Of a DNA stretch of 64,000 bases, positions 53,036 to 63,945 are shown one piece after another. The stretch's first letter is position 1, and each line of letters begins with the position of its first letter. Under the pieces are notes generated by a model. That model was given only the letters and a program-made list of their open reading frames with translations, was not told where the DNA came from and made no database searches. This DNA is from Nephrocerus scutellatus (lineage: Eukaryota; Arthropoda; Insecta; Diptera; Pipunculidae): contig OX352763.1 of assembly GCA_947095585.1 (NCBI GenBank), positions 116,911,908-116,975,907 on the forward strand, read 5' to 3'. The position numbers and the translations under genes are program-made.

Positions 53036-54404
53036 CTGCTTAAAGTATTCTATGCCAATCGCATATATGTATATGGCACATTACACTGTCATTAATAATG
53101 TCATTATTAGTAATGATAAAAGAAATCATAAAATCCGGATTCACATAATTTCTCAAGCATCATTCATAACTCCGACTTACACGATTATCAAATGTCATTA
53201 TCACATAGCAATGACACTATTAATGACTGTTTTATGTGCCTTTATGATATTTCGAATGACGTTAATAATTGTTCCTATCAAGAGTCAAAAGAATTTATAT
53301 TTTACTGATATTTGTGGGTTTATTAGGAGAATTATAAAAGTACAATTTGCAAATTCTACCTCGTACTTTGTACAATTAAAAACGACAAAACGTATTAAAT
53401 GGAACGCGTGGAATACAATTTTAAAATTCTATTATTTAGTATGTTTAAAAAATGTTCAACAACTAGGTATGTATAGAAGTAGTTTATTCGTTAAAAAGGA
53501 TTTCCTTTTTATATTTATTTGTTTTCTTTTTGTTTTTTCCTTCACTCAATCAGATTTACTGCTTTATATTTTAATTTTTATTATTATTTTGAATTCTGTT
53601 TATTTCTTTGTGCTAACATGTGACATGTAACATTTAGTACCACCTGAATACATTGATGAATTATTGTTTATTTCGTAAACATTTATTTGGTTTTGTTAAT
53701 AATATTTCTGCTGTACGAATATTAGTAATATTTTATTGTAATTTTCTGTTGTTATCCTTCGAGATCTATATTGGCCCCCATATACATTCATCTAAGTAAA
53801 CCTTTTTTCTATTTTTCCTTGAAAAAGGGACACCTCCTCTATTTGGGCCAATCCTTAATAGAAAAGAAGTTGTTGTCACTTTTGAATTTAAATTCTGGAA
53901 TTACTCTCGCATGTTCTTGTTGTTCCTTATTGGAAATTGTTCGATATTTTTTGTTGTTGTTCACTAAAAAGACAATTCAAATGACTCATTCCTTTTGCTC
54001 GTTCTTCGCATAAAACCAAGTTACGACCATTTGCATATGAATTCTTATACCAGATCAGCTAATTTTTCTCAAGATTCGTATTCAACATCTATTGTATACA
54101 ACGGTTTATTTGATTTAAATTTTATTATAATTCCTAAGTAGTTTGTTTACATTTTGTTCGTTTTTGTATACCTTAAGCGAGGAGCTGTTTTACGCTTTCT
54201 ATTGTTGTAATTGTAATAATATAACAGTAATTGAAATATATTCTATACGATATTTGCTTTAACTGTCGGGACACAATGGCGTAGCTGTGGCGGTAGTAGC
54301 AGTAGTAAGAGCTGTCAAAAGTTAAAATGCATCCAAACTCAATACACTATACACAATGGTTAGATGTAGCAGTGGGATTGTTTTTTTTGTCAAAGTAATC
54401 GGAA
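53036..54404. other. AT-rich spacer, no gene supported
   Basis: A 226-codon ORF at 52,950-53,630 is hydrophobic and AT-driven, overlaps the SINE, and has no family resemblance. A 6-fold GTA/GTAGTAGCAG run is at 54,283-54,303. Confidence 0.45.
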
Positions 54405-54622
54405 AGATAATTTAACTGTCAATATTTTTTTTACGTTTTTCGACAACTGTAGTTGTTTGTTAGTTTCTACAAACATGAGACATGTCGACTACTATGAAGG
54501 GTTCAGGGGAGATATACATTTTTTTTTCTGATAATAATTTTTTTTGATCTGAAAGATCTGGTCAGAGAAAAAAACTTTCGGATTTATCGGATATGTAATT
54601 TCTCCGTTCTATCCAATTTCAC
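54405..54622 (+). mobile_element. MITE family 'T', copy 2 (internally deleted)
   Basis: Shares GTCAAAGTAATCGGAAAGAT with AATTTAACTGTCAA, ACAACTGTAGTTGTTTGTT, ACATGTCGACTACTAT, TTTTTTGATCTGA.AGATCTG, CGGATTTATCGGA and the end CACCGACATAAAAAAAA with 56,950-57,298. It is shorter, lacking the GATCTTTTTACTCT part. Confidence 0.75.
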
Positions 54623-54669
54623 CGACATAAAAAAAAGTTCACAGCAAAAACAAAAACACAAATTAATAC

Positions 54670-55770
54670 ACTCTTGTGGTGTAGTGGATAATATCGTAAC
54701 CCGGGAAAAGGTTTCCTGGGCTCTAAGAAGTTTTTCAGCCTAGAAGTCTCCCGGCCTGGATGGCATACAGCCGTGGTTTTCATACTTAAGACAGACAGAA
54801 GAAGCCACAAATTAGGGAAGGATTTTAGGACTCTCAGTCTCTGATCGATCTTGCTAAAGGCTCTGGAGTGCATTCTAGATCATACCACGCATTAATCTGA
54901 TCTGAACACGCATATCTTAAGGGCAGGTCCACGTTAACGGCGCTTCATGTTGTAGTGCGAACGATTGAGCACACAACCTTCTTAGATATAGAAGGGGCCT
55001 TCAAGAATGTTCGCATCGAGACTATTCAGGAAGCTCTGACCCAGTCAGGAGTGGTGTCCTTCCTTATGCAATTCCTTAGCAGAATTATACATGTCAACCT
55101 TAGCAGCTGCAATATTACCAAACTAGTCGACAGAGGCACTCCCCAAAGAGGGGTTATCTCTCACTTGTTCAACAGTTCCAAGAAGAATTCCAGGACATTA
55201 TCAAAGTATGGGTGCCGGGGTACAGTAACATAAAGGGAAATGAGAGGACGGATGAATTGGCTAAGAAGGGCGTCGCTATGGAAAATATTAGCTGTCTAAT
55301 GAGCTCAGTCAGGCAACAAATTCTTTCCCTTTTAAATACTAAGTCACAAGTCAGGTGGAGCAGTCTGTCGAACTGCGCTATAACAAGATTAATATGGACA
55401 TCCTACAGCAAAACGAAAACCACCGAGTTGTTATGTAGAACCCGGAAGTATATTGCCAGAGTTGTGGCTAGCCATGCTCCTAAGTTGTGTATACCGCACA
55501 ACAACTTCTGCAGAATTTGAAAAGTTGAAAATGTGAAAGAAAATCTCATACACTTCCTCTGCAGTTGTCCCGCCCTTGCAGGGTCTAGGCACCGCATTTT
55601 AGGTAAAACATTTTTTGCCGACCTGAAATAGTTCTAGCTCAGGATGGATTTAAACCGCGTATTTAGCATGGCTATTTATCCATGCTAGGTCCTCTCGAGA
55701 TTCGTGGTATCACAATGGGTCAATCTAGCGCTAATTGAGATCCTCGCAAGGTTCACTACTCTACCTACCT
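54670..55770 (+). mobile_element. R1/LOA-like LINE with deletion joining RT to RNase H
   Basis: The plus strand reads ALRSFSA.KSPGLDGIQPW, TTFLDIEGAFKNVRIETIQE, RGTPQRGVISHL (RT), then within a few codons VWVPGYSNIKGNERTDELAK (RNase H), TRLIWTSYSKTKTTELLCRT and ENLIHFLCSCPALAGSRHRI. The catalytic RT palm is deleted. The 3' end CTCTACCTACCTACTT matches the copy ending at about 22,330. Confidence 0.85.
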
Positions 55771-56248
55771 ACTTTAATACAAAAAAACTTTATCTTTAAA
55801 ACAATAAAAACATAAACAACATTTCAATCAGCTGGCTTTACTTGACATAAGCGCGCTACACCATTGTGGATGAATTTTGTGAGTGAACGCACCACACCAT
55901 TTGACAGCTCGTACTACTATTACTACAGTTATATCACATTGTGTTCCGCCAATGCCCCTTTGTTTGGTCGCATTCGATTTATGTAAAATTTAGTAACAAT
56001 TACCTACGTTTAGTGGTTTCTTGCTGATGACAATATTAATTATTGCAGTGCCAGTCAGAAGGAAATCCGGCTCATTTTTATATACGAGTATATAGCCTTT
56101 TTTTTTAAAAAAAATGGCATCGTCAGTAGTCACCAGACTTAATTGTTGTTAGTTTCAAAATTCCAAACCATATTAATGTTTCGCTGACAAAAAGCGATAA
56201 TTTATTTGTTACGACAGTTCAACTGCTATTGTTTCTATTGTTTTAATA
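55771..56248. other. Spacer, no gene seen
   Basis: AT-rich; contains TTTGACAGCT near 55,902. Nothing else recognised. Confidence 0.4.
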
Positions 56249-56460
56249 CAAGGAGGTGCTAAAGTAATGTCACAATGTGAATGTGCCAAAATTTTTGCCA
56301 TAATTTTATTGGCATTTTTGTTGTAGACAGATAAGTCTAAAACAGAATGTTATTCTGACAGTGACCTGGAGAGCGCGGAATTACAAAGCACAAAGACATT
56401 TGACGTCATTTGCAAAATTTATGGCACATTCACATTATGACATAACTTTTGTCCCACCTG
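56249..56460. mobile_element. Mariner-type MITE, 212 bp, with about 45-bp TIRs and TA target duplication
   Basis: The left end CAAGGAGGTGCTAAAGTAAT and the reverse complement of the right end CAGGTGGGACAAAAGTTATG continue into the shared GTCA.AATGTGAATGTGCCA and an AAATTTTTGC-like block. TA dinucleotides lie directly outside both ends (56,247-56,248 and 56,461-56,462). The CAGGTGGG terminus and TA duplication fit Tc1/mariner. No ORF. Confidence 0.82.
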
Positions 56461-56744
56461 TAGTTTGTGCTATCAGTTCTGTTACTACACATTATGCATT
56501 ACTGTAATTTAAAAAATGTTTTAAAAACATCGCATGAAGAGTATTATTTATGCTAAACTAACCTAAAAGGCGGTTTGTTTTGGATCTGTCATAATATTTG
56601 GCTCTACAACCAAATCTGTCCACGATAGACGCATTAAAACATTTTCAAATCTCCTTTTTAACTACCAGAGATATATTTCGTTGGTCATTGCTGACTTGAC
56701 AGTCACATAACTATAATTGTATTTTTTTTATATGCGTTCCTTAA

Positions 56745-57394
56745 GGTCCCAGCCCACCGAATCCGTTGCGTCCGTCGCGGCGACGTATGCAACTGACAGA
56801 TCGCAAAACATGTAACGAAAGCGACGGAAGAAGTAGAATAACTTTCAACTTTTCTCTCCGGCAAATGCTTTGACAGTTCTCTCACAGCAGTGTGAAGCTT
56901 ATTTTGTCATGTATGTTTGCATGTACGGCGACAAAGCACTCATTGGCTGTGTCGGAGTGATCGAAGAGATAATTTAACTGTCAAAATTCAGACCAGGTTT
57001 TTTTTCATTCTCCGAGAAAAATTTATTTCTCTGAGTCGTTTTTTTACACTCTTATAATTCTCGGATAAGATCTTTTTACTCTCATTATACAGAACATTTT
57101 TTGACAGCTGTAGTTGTTTGTTCCTTTAAAAATAAGACATGTCAACTACTATAGAGCATTTAGGTGAAAAATAAAACTTTTCTCTGGTACTAAAAAACAC
57201 AGCATATAAATTTTTTGATCTGACAGATGTGATGAGAGAAAAAAATTATCGGATTTATCGGAACTTGGATTTCTTTGATTTCTCCGAGTTCTTCGACATA
57301 AAAAAACATGCCCATTGACTATTTGCGTTACATACGGGCAACGTCAACGAATACGTCGGCACAACAGACGCAACGGATCCTATGAGCAGGGCCC
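56745..57394. mobile_element. piggyBac-like MITE flanked by TTAA, with a second MITE inside
   Basis: The left end GGTCCCAGCCCACCGAATCC followed by GTTGCGTCCGTCGCGGCGAC is mirrored by the right end, whose reverse complement is GGGCCCTGCTCATAGGATCC followed by GTTGCGTCTGTTGTGCCGAC. TTAA stands immediately outside both ends (56,741-56,744 and 57,395-57,398), the target site of piggyBac elements. Without the nested insert the element would be about 300 bp. No transposase. Confidence 0.8.
56950..57298 (+). mobile_element. MITE family 'T', copy 3, nested
   Basis: The most complete of three copies, about 349 bp. The left end TGTCGGAGTGATCGAAGAGA and the reverse complement of the right end TGTCGAAGAACTCGGAGAAA are related inverted repeats. 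The interior contains CTCGGATAAGATCTTTTTAC, GACAGCTGTAGTTGTTTG and GACATGTCAACTACTAT, shared with 16,735-16,995 (inverted) and 54,405-54,622. It lies wholly inside the TTAA-flanked MITE. No clear target duplication seen. Confidence 0.8.
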
Positions 57395-57398
57395 TTAA

Positions 57399-57641
57399 CT
57401 ACCTACCGCGTTGCAGCCTTTTTTTATTACTGAAAAAAACAGGCTTTACCTCAGCTTATGTGTCAATAGTGAAACCCTTGTCGAATAGGACCGCACATAT
57501 TTCAAAGGAAAAAATTAGTTGAACATTTTGATCGTTTCCGTTTGGAAGAAAAAGCCCTTCCCCCAATATGTATAACTCCTCAGTCAACCTTACCTCTTGG
57601 CCTTAGCATTTACGCCAACAACAAAAAATCTTAGACCCTAA
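57399..57641. other. 3' flank of the CEP164 homologue
   Basis: Short AT-rich stretch between the MITE and the stop codon of the minus-strand gene; presumably 3'UTR. No clear AATAAA was confirmed. Confidence 0.35.
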
Positions 57642-60600
57642 TTAAAGGTTCGTCTGTGATCCAGCACCAGAGCCGACAATACTGACGCCGCCACCAACAC
57701 CAACACCACCAGTTCCAGCTGAACTAGCTACACTTACTGTAGCAGCAGTAAGACCAGCTACCGAGGAGTGCCCAGTTGCTCCGGTTAGAAGGTCGTGCTC
57801 ATTTTTGGCCTGTCGCAACCAGTTGCGAAGATCACGTGTGCGTTCAACCAAGCTGGTTGTATAGTTGACAGCTCGTGGACTTTGCGAGACAATTGTGTTG
57901 GCCGCCAAAATGGCTCCGCCCATTGACGTTTGCATACGTCCAGTAGCCATTTGGCGATAGGTTTCCAAACGATCGGCCAATGTTGGAATCGATTGTGGCG
58001 CATGCATTAGTGTTGCAGCGGCAGCGGCTGCTGCTGCCGCCTGATGATGAGGATGAGTACCCGATGCTACTGCCGCTGACGAAAGCATGTGTGACCAACT
58101 GAGATCAGAGGCTCCGAGCATGGGCACAGGAACGCCTGTAATGAATGTCATGTGATTCATATGATTGATTTCATCTAATTGTTTCAAATACCTACCTCCG
58201 TGCATCTGCTGTTTGCTGAGAATGTCGAGTATTTCGCGAATTTCCGCATTGAGAATTTCCAAATTCTGGATGCATTCCGTAGACTCTTGATGGTAGATCT
58301 CTTTGCGTCGGTTCAAGTTTTGAGTGTCGGCTCCGCTTGCAAAGTCTGTGCTACTAAACCCCGAACTGGAATGCGAAGACAGATCGCTGAGTGTTGCGTC
58401 ATCTTTGTTCTCTACTGCTAGCAGATCCATTGGTTTCTCTTTCTCGTAGATTCGCGAGAGAGATTGTTCCAGATGTCGCAGACGAATGACCTTCTCGCCA
58501 AGTAGGGCCCTAGTTCGATGGAGATTCACTTCCATTTCGGTCAGTTCCTTTTCCTCTTGGATCAGCTGATCAAGCGAATGACGTGTTACAGTAGATTTGT
58601 GCCGTTGTTTGATTTCACGCTGACGTGCCCGGAAGTTTGTGCGTTGAGTGCGCAACGATTCTTTGGCACGGCGCACCGAGTCCCGTTCCAAGTGAATGCG
58701 ATGCTTAAAGAATTCCAACTCAGAGCTAGTTCCGGCGTGATCGTTCGAGATATCCGAGAATGGGTATCGCAGATGATAAGTCGCGTCCAAAGTATTGTCG
58801 GGAAATTGATCTTCCAGATCTTCAAGCTTCTGCAATTGATGGCGTAGATTCTCGACCGGTGTACATGGACGATCGCCCTTGTAATTATCGGAATTTAGAC
58901 GTGACGTCGAAGCGGATTTCATGCGTGAGAAGAGTTTTTTACGTTGAGTCAATCGGGAGTTGTTGTTGTTCTCCTGGTTGTTTTGAAACGCCTCCGAATC
59001 GGAGTTGCCATTATCACTGTAGACGGCCGCCGTTGCCGGTGCTGGCAGATATCGACCCTTAGTGTAGTTGTTCGAAATAGTTGTATCGGATTGACTAATA
59101 GATGTAGTGTCATCTTGAGCCTGTAGGTGTTTTATGTACTTCGATGTGATACCAGGTTTTCGTCCCTGCTGTCGCTCAGCCGATTTCTCGCCATTGTAAT
59201 TATTATGCTGACGATCTTTACCGTGTGCGGTGAGATGTGTTTTTGGCGGAACTGGTGGCTTAGTTGGTTTACCAGCGCCTCCTTGATCTTGATATGACGT
59301 TGACAGGGAGAGACTTCGATTCTCGCTGTTGCCAATTGAGGGCTTTTGCGATGTGGAACGTTCGGTTTCTGAGCCTGTTGTTGTGGTATGCTGACTTTGC
59401 TGGTGGTAGTGAACCGATGCCTGTTGTTCCCTGCGTCGATTTCGCCGCTCTAACGACAACTTGACGTCGGTCTTGAGGCGAACATATTTCTCCTTTAGGC
59501 AACGGTACTTATCCTCTAGCAGTCTTTTTTCACAGCGTACCTTCTCATAGAGACGATCGTCACCTGACTCACGCATTCGTTGACGCTCCATTTCCAGCTC
59601 GTCTGTCATTTTGTCCCGCATCTCGGATAGTTTAGTTGCATGCTCCTTCTTGAGGATTTCCTCCTCACTCTTGAGATCACGCTCAAGATCATGCAAAATC
59701 TCTGAATGGTTCTTCTGCAGAGTGAGCATGCGAGCCTTGTGCTCGTCTACGACCGCTTTCCGCTTGCCATCAAGTTCCTCTTCTAGTTGGGCGCGATATT
59801 CTTCCAGCTGTGTATCGATGTCCTCCTCCAGCTGATGCTGATGCGAAACTAATCGCAGATCGTACTCGTGCCGGATGTTCTTCAGCTTGACCTCATGTTC
59901 CCGCTTCAGATCATCAATATCCCGTTGCAATTTCTCTTCGAACTCCTCTTTTTCCTTTTCAAGAGTTTCCACCTTTTCCTTATCCTTTTTCTGGCGATAC
60001 TGTTCAACTTCTCGGTCAACATCACGATCGATTTGCACCTTCATTGTGTCACCCTGCTCTGAGTTGCCAGCAGCAGCAACAGCAGCGCCAACATCTTTTT
60101 TAAGGAACGCTATGACTTTTGATGCCGCCTTTATAGTGCGCAACTTCTCTCCGGCACCTTGTAGCTTTGACTCCAATTGCTCCACGTCGTGTCCATGCTG
60201 GCGATCCAATTCATCTAAATCAAAGGGATCACTTGCAGCTGCTGTTGAGCACGTTTTTTGTTCGGACTTCTGAACGAAACTCCGCACAGAACTAGCTTTC
60301 GAGTCGGAGTCAGTATCATCGTAGAGAGGCTTCACAACATTATTCTCCTTTAACTTGTCCAGATAGCTCACTGCAGACACAGCTGGCTGAACATTCGACT
60401 CGACGCTAAGCGATCGTCCCAAATCAATTAGCTTATTGGCACGCTCCCGATCGGGTAGGTCCATCGATAAACTTTGCGCTTTCAGCATTTGTATTGTTTG
60501 AGCTTTTGGCACTGGAATTACTTTGACATCCTTGACGTGTTTCTCCTCGGCAGCAAAGTGATCTTCACCATCTGGGTAGTCCTCGTTTACGTCCTCGTCA

Positions 60601-61581
60601 ATTTCATCGTCCCACGGATCATCATTATCGTCTTCATCATCGTCAGAGTTTACCGAAATGTCGGGGCTCTGAGTGAGGCGCCTTGAACTACTGGGATCAT
60701 CTTCGGGTGAGTTATTAGACCGAGCACATCTTATATTGTCTAAATTGAAGCGAACACTTTTCTTGTCTTCACCACCGCCAGCTGCACCCTCCGAGTCATC
60801 TTTATCGACCTTGCGACGCATGTCCGTCAAGCTTGGCTCACGCAGTATACCCTTCACCCCAGCTGCGGATGCGGCGGTTTCCCCAAATAAATTATTGCTT
60901 CCTGCAGCCCCTGAGAATGGAAATGCTTGATTCAGTTCAAATTGTTTCTTCGACTTAAGGAACATTGCACCGGTCCCCGACAGAGTAAACCCCTTTTTCT
61001 GATCCGTCACATCTTGTTCAGTTTTCGACGCGACCGCCAACGCTGCTGGAACAACTGATTGCTTCTGACCAGCAGCCGCCGCAGTAGCATCATTGTGGAA
61101 TTTCATTGCAAGACCAATTTGTGGATTTGTTTTGGTCACTTCAAAGCGTGATGCCTTCACCGATTGAAACGTTGGACCTGCTGCAATGCCAAAATTTTTA
61201 CTTCTTGATTCTAAAAACCGACTCACTCCACCACTGAATCCACTCGGAGTACTACTTAAGGTCCCCGCTGTTGAATTTCCACCACAACCACTGCTATTGC
61301 TGCCAGCAGAAATTGTCCTTCCGACATTGCTGACCGGTGATGACATTTCATTTACGTTGTTCAAGTCGAAATCTTCATTCCCTTGCAGACTTCGGATTCC
61401 CGAATCTAATTGTGATGCATCCTCAGAATTGTCTATGATCGGTGTGGCCGAACCACCCGATTGTTGTTTATGTCTTGCCTGCTCGACCAAATCCCGATAG
61501 ACTGCGTCAAGCGGATGATCCCACTGGGAAATTTTCGATCTCAAATTGTAATAATAGTGGGCAGCTTTGTCCTCGGAGTAG
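57642..61581 (-). CDS. Cep164: CEP164-like centriolar/ciliary protein, large 3' exon (partial)
   Basis: CEP164 sits on the distal appendages (transition fibres) of the mother centriole and is needed for docking and cilium formation. The visible exon runs from an acceptor TTACCTTTCAG at 61,582 to TAA at 57,642 and encodes 1,312 residues without interruption. It opens in mid-WW domain: YSEDKAAHYYYNLRSKISQW followed by DHPLD, with the Tyr cluster, Asn, second Trp and Pro of the WW fold, as in CEP164. A long disordered region follows, with an acidic patch (DDDEDDNDDPWDDEIDED). Then come a strong coiled coil of about 250 residues (EVEQYRQKKDKEKVETLEK to LEDKYRCLKEKYVRLKTD), a Pro-rich TKPPVPPKTH, a second coiled coil around LEFFKHRIHLERDSVRRAKE, and Ala/His and Gly/Val-rich tails. 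The first exon with the start codon and first WW Trp is not within the window. The TTG at 61,542-61,544 is an internal Leu, not the start. Confidence 0.88.
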
Positions 61582-61689
61582 CTGAAAGGTAATTAGAGGA
61601 GATAGTGAATAACGATACTGAGAATATATATGTCTACGGCTGAGAATTTGTGCTTGGGAATGGGGGTGAAAGTTAAAAAAATAAAATAA
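61582..61689 (-). other. Intron of the CEP164 homologue, proximal part
   Basis: Begins with the acceptor and a pyrimidine-rich stretch on the minus strand; no exon is seen between here and position 64,000, which is occupied by LINE sequences on the opposite strand. Confidence 0.6.
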
Positions 61690-62830
61690 AACCTGGCAAG
61701 CAAGTCCAAAACTACTGCAATCTGCGGACCTTTTACTGATTGAGAAAACTCCAGAACACTTAGAATGCTTCGCGGTATGGAAAGAGGTAAAGATGCGTCT
61801 AAAAACAGGCACATTAAAAATGCCTATCACACAAGCTGTCCTGCAGCTCTCGTTGGAGGCACGAGAGATGTTCTCTGGTGAACCCATGACCTCGAGGCCA
61901 AGAGAAGACAAGTTCGGAAACTCTTCAACAGGGCCAAACGAACAAATATTTGGACAGGCTACCGAACTTCTCTAACAAAATACATCGCTGCACTAAGAAA
62001 TAGCAAAAGAAACAGCTGAAGAAAAAGTATTGAAAAGCTGCCAACAGCATGTTAACTACACAAAGCGCTTTTCCTCGATCAGAAGTCAAGACACCGAACG
62101 GTAAACTGACAATCCCGAGACCAACAACTCTTGACTGCTTGGTAAAAAGTAATTTCCCTAATTGTCAAATAATAAGCCACCAAGAAGAAAACGAGGAGAT
62201 TATCTCACATCCTTTCTTTATTCCTGTCGAGGCCCATAGGCGCTCTAATGGCATATTCACCACTGAAGATGTTCGCTTGGCAGTTATTTCCCTCGGACCA
62301 TACAAATCTCCAGGTGGAGACAGGATATACCGGATCCTTCTGCAACGTGGCATAAATATAATAGAATCTATACTCGTAAGACTCTACAAAGTCAGCTATA
62401 GCCTAGAATACGTTCCAAGGTGCTGAAGAGAAGAGCGAGTGATTTTCTAACCAAAAGCAGTGAAGAAATCCCCCGAGGATACCAGGTCTTACAGGCCATT
62501 TAGCCTCACATGATTTATACTTAAAGCTATGGAGAAACTATTAGGTCTCCACATAAGATCTAACATACTCCAACGAAACCCTCTAAGCCCCAGAAAACAT
62601 GCGTATCAGAGTGGAAAATCTACAGAAACAGCACTCCATGAATCGATGAAGAATACCAGAACGAATTCAAGTCGAAAATATCATAAAAAACCTTCTCCAT
62701 CATGCATCTATCTGGTACACAGACGGATCCAAAACAGATACAGGGAAGACTATACCTTTCCGCAAAACTTTCTCTATAGAAAGCCCAACTGTTCCGATCG
62801 TACACAGATACATGCTTAGATTTAGACCAA
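61690..62830 (+). mobile_element. RNase H-bearing LINE fragments within the CEP164 intron (first block)
   Basis: Plus-strand, frame-broken: LTKSSEEIPRGYQ, LTFDLYLKA-like, QRNPLSPRKHAYQSGKSTET (RT box with the Gly-Lys-Ser-Thr-Glu motif) and then IWYTDGSKTDTG, the opening of RNase H. A region reading FTTEDVRLAVISLGPYKSPGGDRI resembles the RT linker KSPGxDGI. Internally deleted and inactive; antisense to the host gene. Confidence 0.7.
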
Positions 62831-63049
62831 ACGTATTTGGATTAGTAATCAATTAAAGAGCGAAATCCATATAAAGTTTTTCTGTTTCCCACTACCACAT
62901 CTTACGTTTCTCGCTCTTTGCGACTGCTTATTTTTTGTACACTGTATTCACATCCCACAAACACACATGCGTTTGGTGTTGGTTTACAGCATTAGTATGC
63001 GTAGAGTTGTGCTTTCTATAGAGAAGGTTTTGCCTTTCCGCAACTCAAT
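62831..63049. other. Short insertion between two LINE blocks
   Basis: About 220 bp not matching the LINE frames, framed by TTTCTCTATAGAAAGC at about 62,768 and GCTTTCTATAGAGAAGG at about 63,010 in inverted orientation. Possibly a small TIR insertion; unproven. Confidence 0.35.
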
Positions 63050-63945
63050 TTCAACAAAAACTTCCAGTTCACCTTCCCTTCCAGATCATTCTGGGACGAT
63101 GACGCTCTGAACACATTCATTTTTACACAGACGGCTCAAAAACTGATGACGGAGTCGGTGGAGGTGTTTTCTTAAAAAAGCTAAATCTTAGGCTCTCTTT
63201 CCGTCTTCCTAATCACTGTAGTGTTTTCCAGGTGGAAATTATGGCGATCAGTGAAGCCTTGTCTTGGCTGAAGAGAAACGTCATATCCGCTAAGGATATC
63301 CGTATATTCTCGGATAAGCAAGCTGCACTGAAATCCCTGGAATCAGTCTCTACAAATTCATTTCTTGCCCGTGGAGATGGCGGAGCAGTTCAATATCCAC
63401 CTGTGTTGGGTGCCGGGGCACAGAGACATTCCGGCTAAATGTATGGCGGGCGAACTGGCCGAGCAAGGAACTATGGTATATGGTTCCATAGGCATACCAA
63501 TCGCTACATGTTAATGCGGGATGCAAATGTAAAAACTAACTGTAGGTGGTCAAACGTTACAACTTGCATATCGACAAAGCAGATCTGGCCCAAGCTCGCT
63601 CCAAGTGGTTGATCCAAAAAACAAAAAAAGATCGCACATCGGTGCTATTGTAAGTGTCCTCACTGGATACTGGAGTCTTCTCGAATGACTTCTGCAGAAG
63701 CTGCATGGATGAGGAGGAGCAGGAGACCATCGTCCATCTTCTCTGTACTTGTCCAGCCCTCTCCCAAAAACATAAACTCCTTTGGTTTCTTCTACAATGA
63801 AGTGATCTCATCAACATTGACATTGGTTCACCGAGTAGGTGGAGGGAATTTTTCCTGATCATTATTGTATCACAATGGACCATTACTAGTCTAAGTGTGT
63901 CGGTTTCACTAGCAGCCACCTAACCTAACCTCACCTAGCACTCAG
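63050..63945 (+). mobile_element. RNase H-bearing LINE 3' part within the CEP164 intron (second block)
   Basis: The plus strand has an RNase H with FYTDGSKTDDGVGGGVF, LPNHCSVFQVEIMAISEAL, IFSDKQAALKSLESV and WVPGHRDIPAKCMAGELAEQ, then an SSFSVLVQPS-like degraded Cys tail and the 3' end GACCATTACTAGTCTAAGTG...CCACCTAACCTAACCTCACC. The same terminal style closes 24,060-24,140. Confidence 0.82.

Noticed and set aside
52950..53630. 226-codon hydrophobic ORF on the plus strand
   Set aside because: Very AT-rich, begins inside a tRNA-like SINE on the opposite strand, no family motif, and its hydrophobicity follows from T-rich codons; the long frame is likely chance.
57785..60930. Many ORFs on both strands overlapping the CEP164 exon
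   Set aside because: Shadow frames; Ser/Arg- and Leu-rich compositions are the antisense of Glu/Lys coiled coil and acidic repeats.
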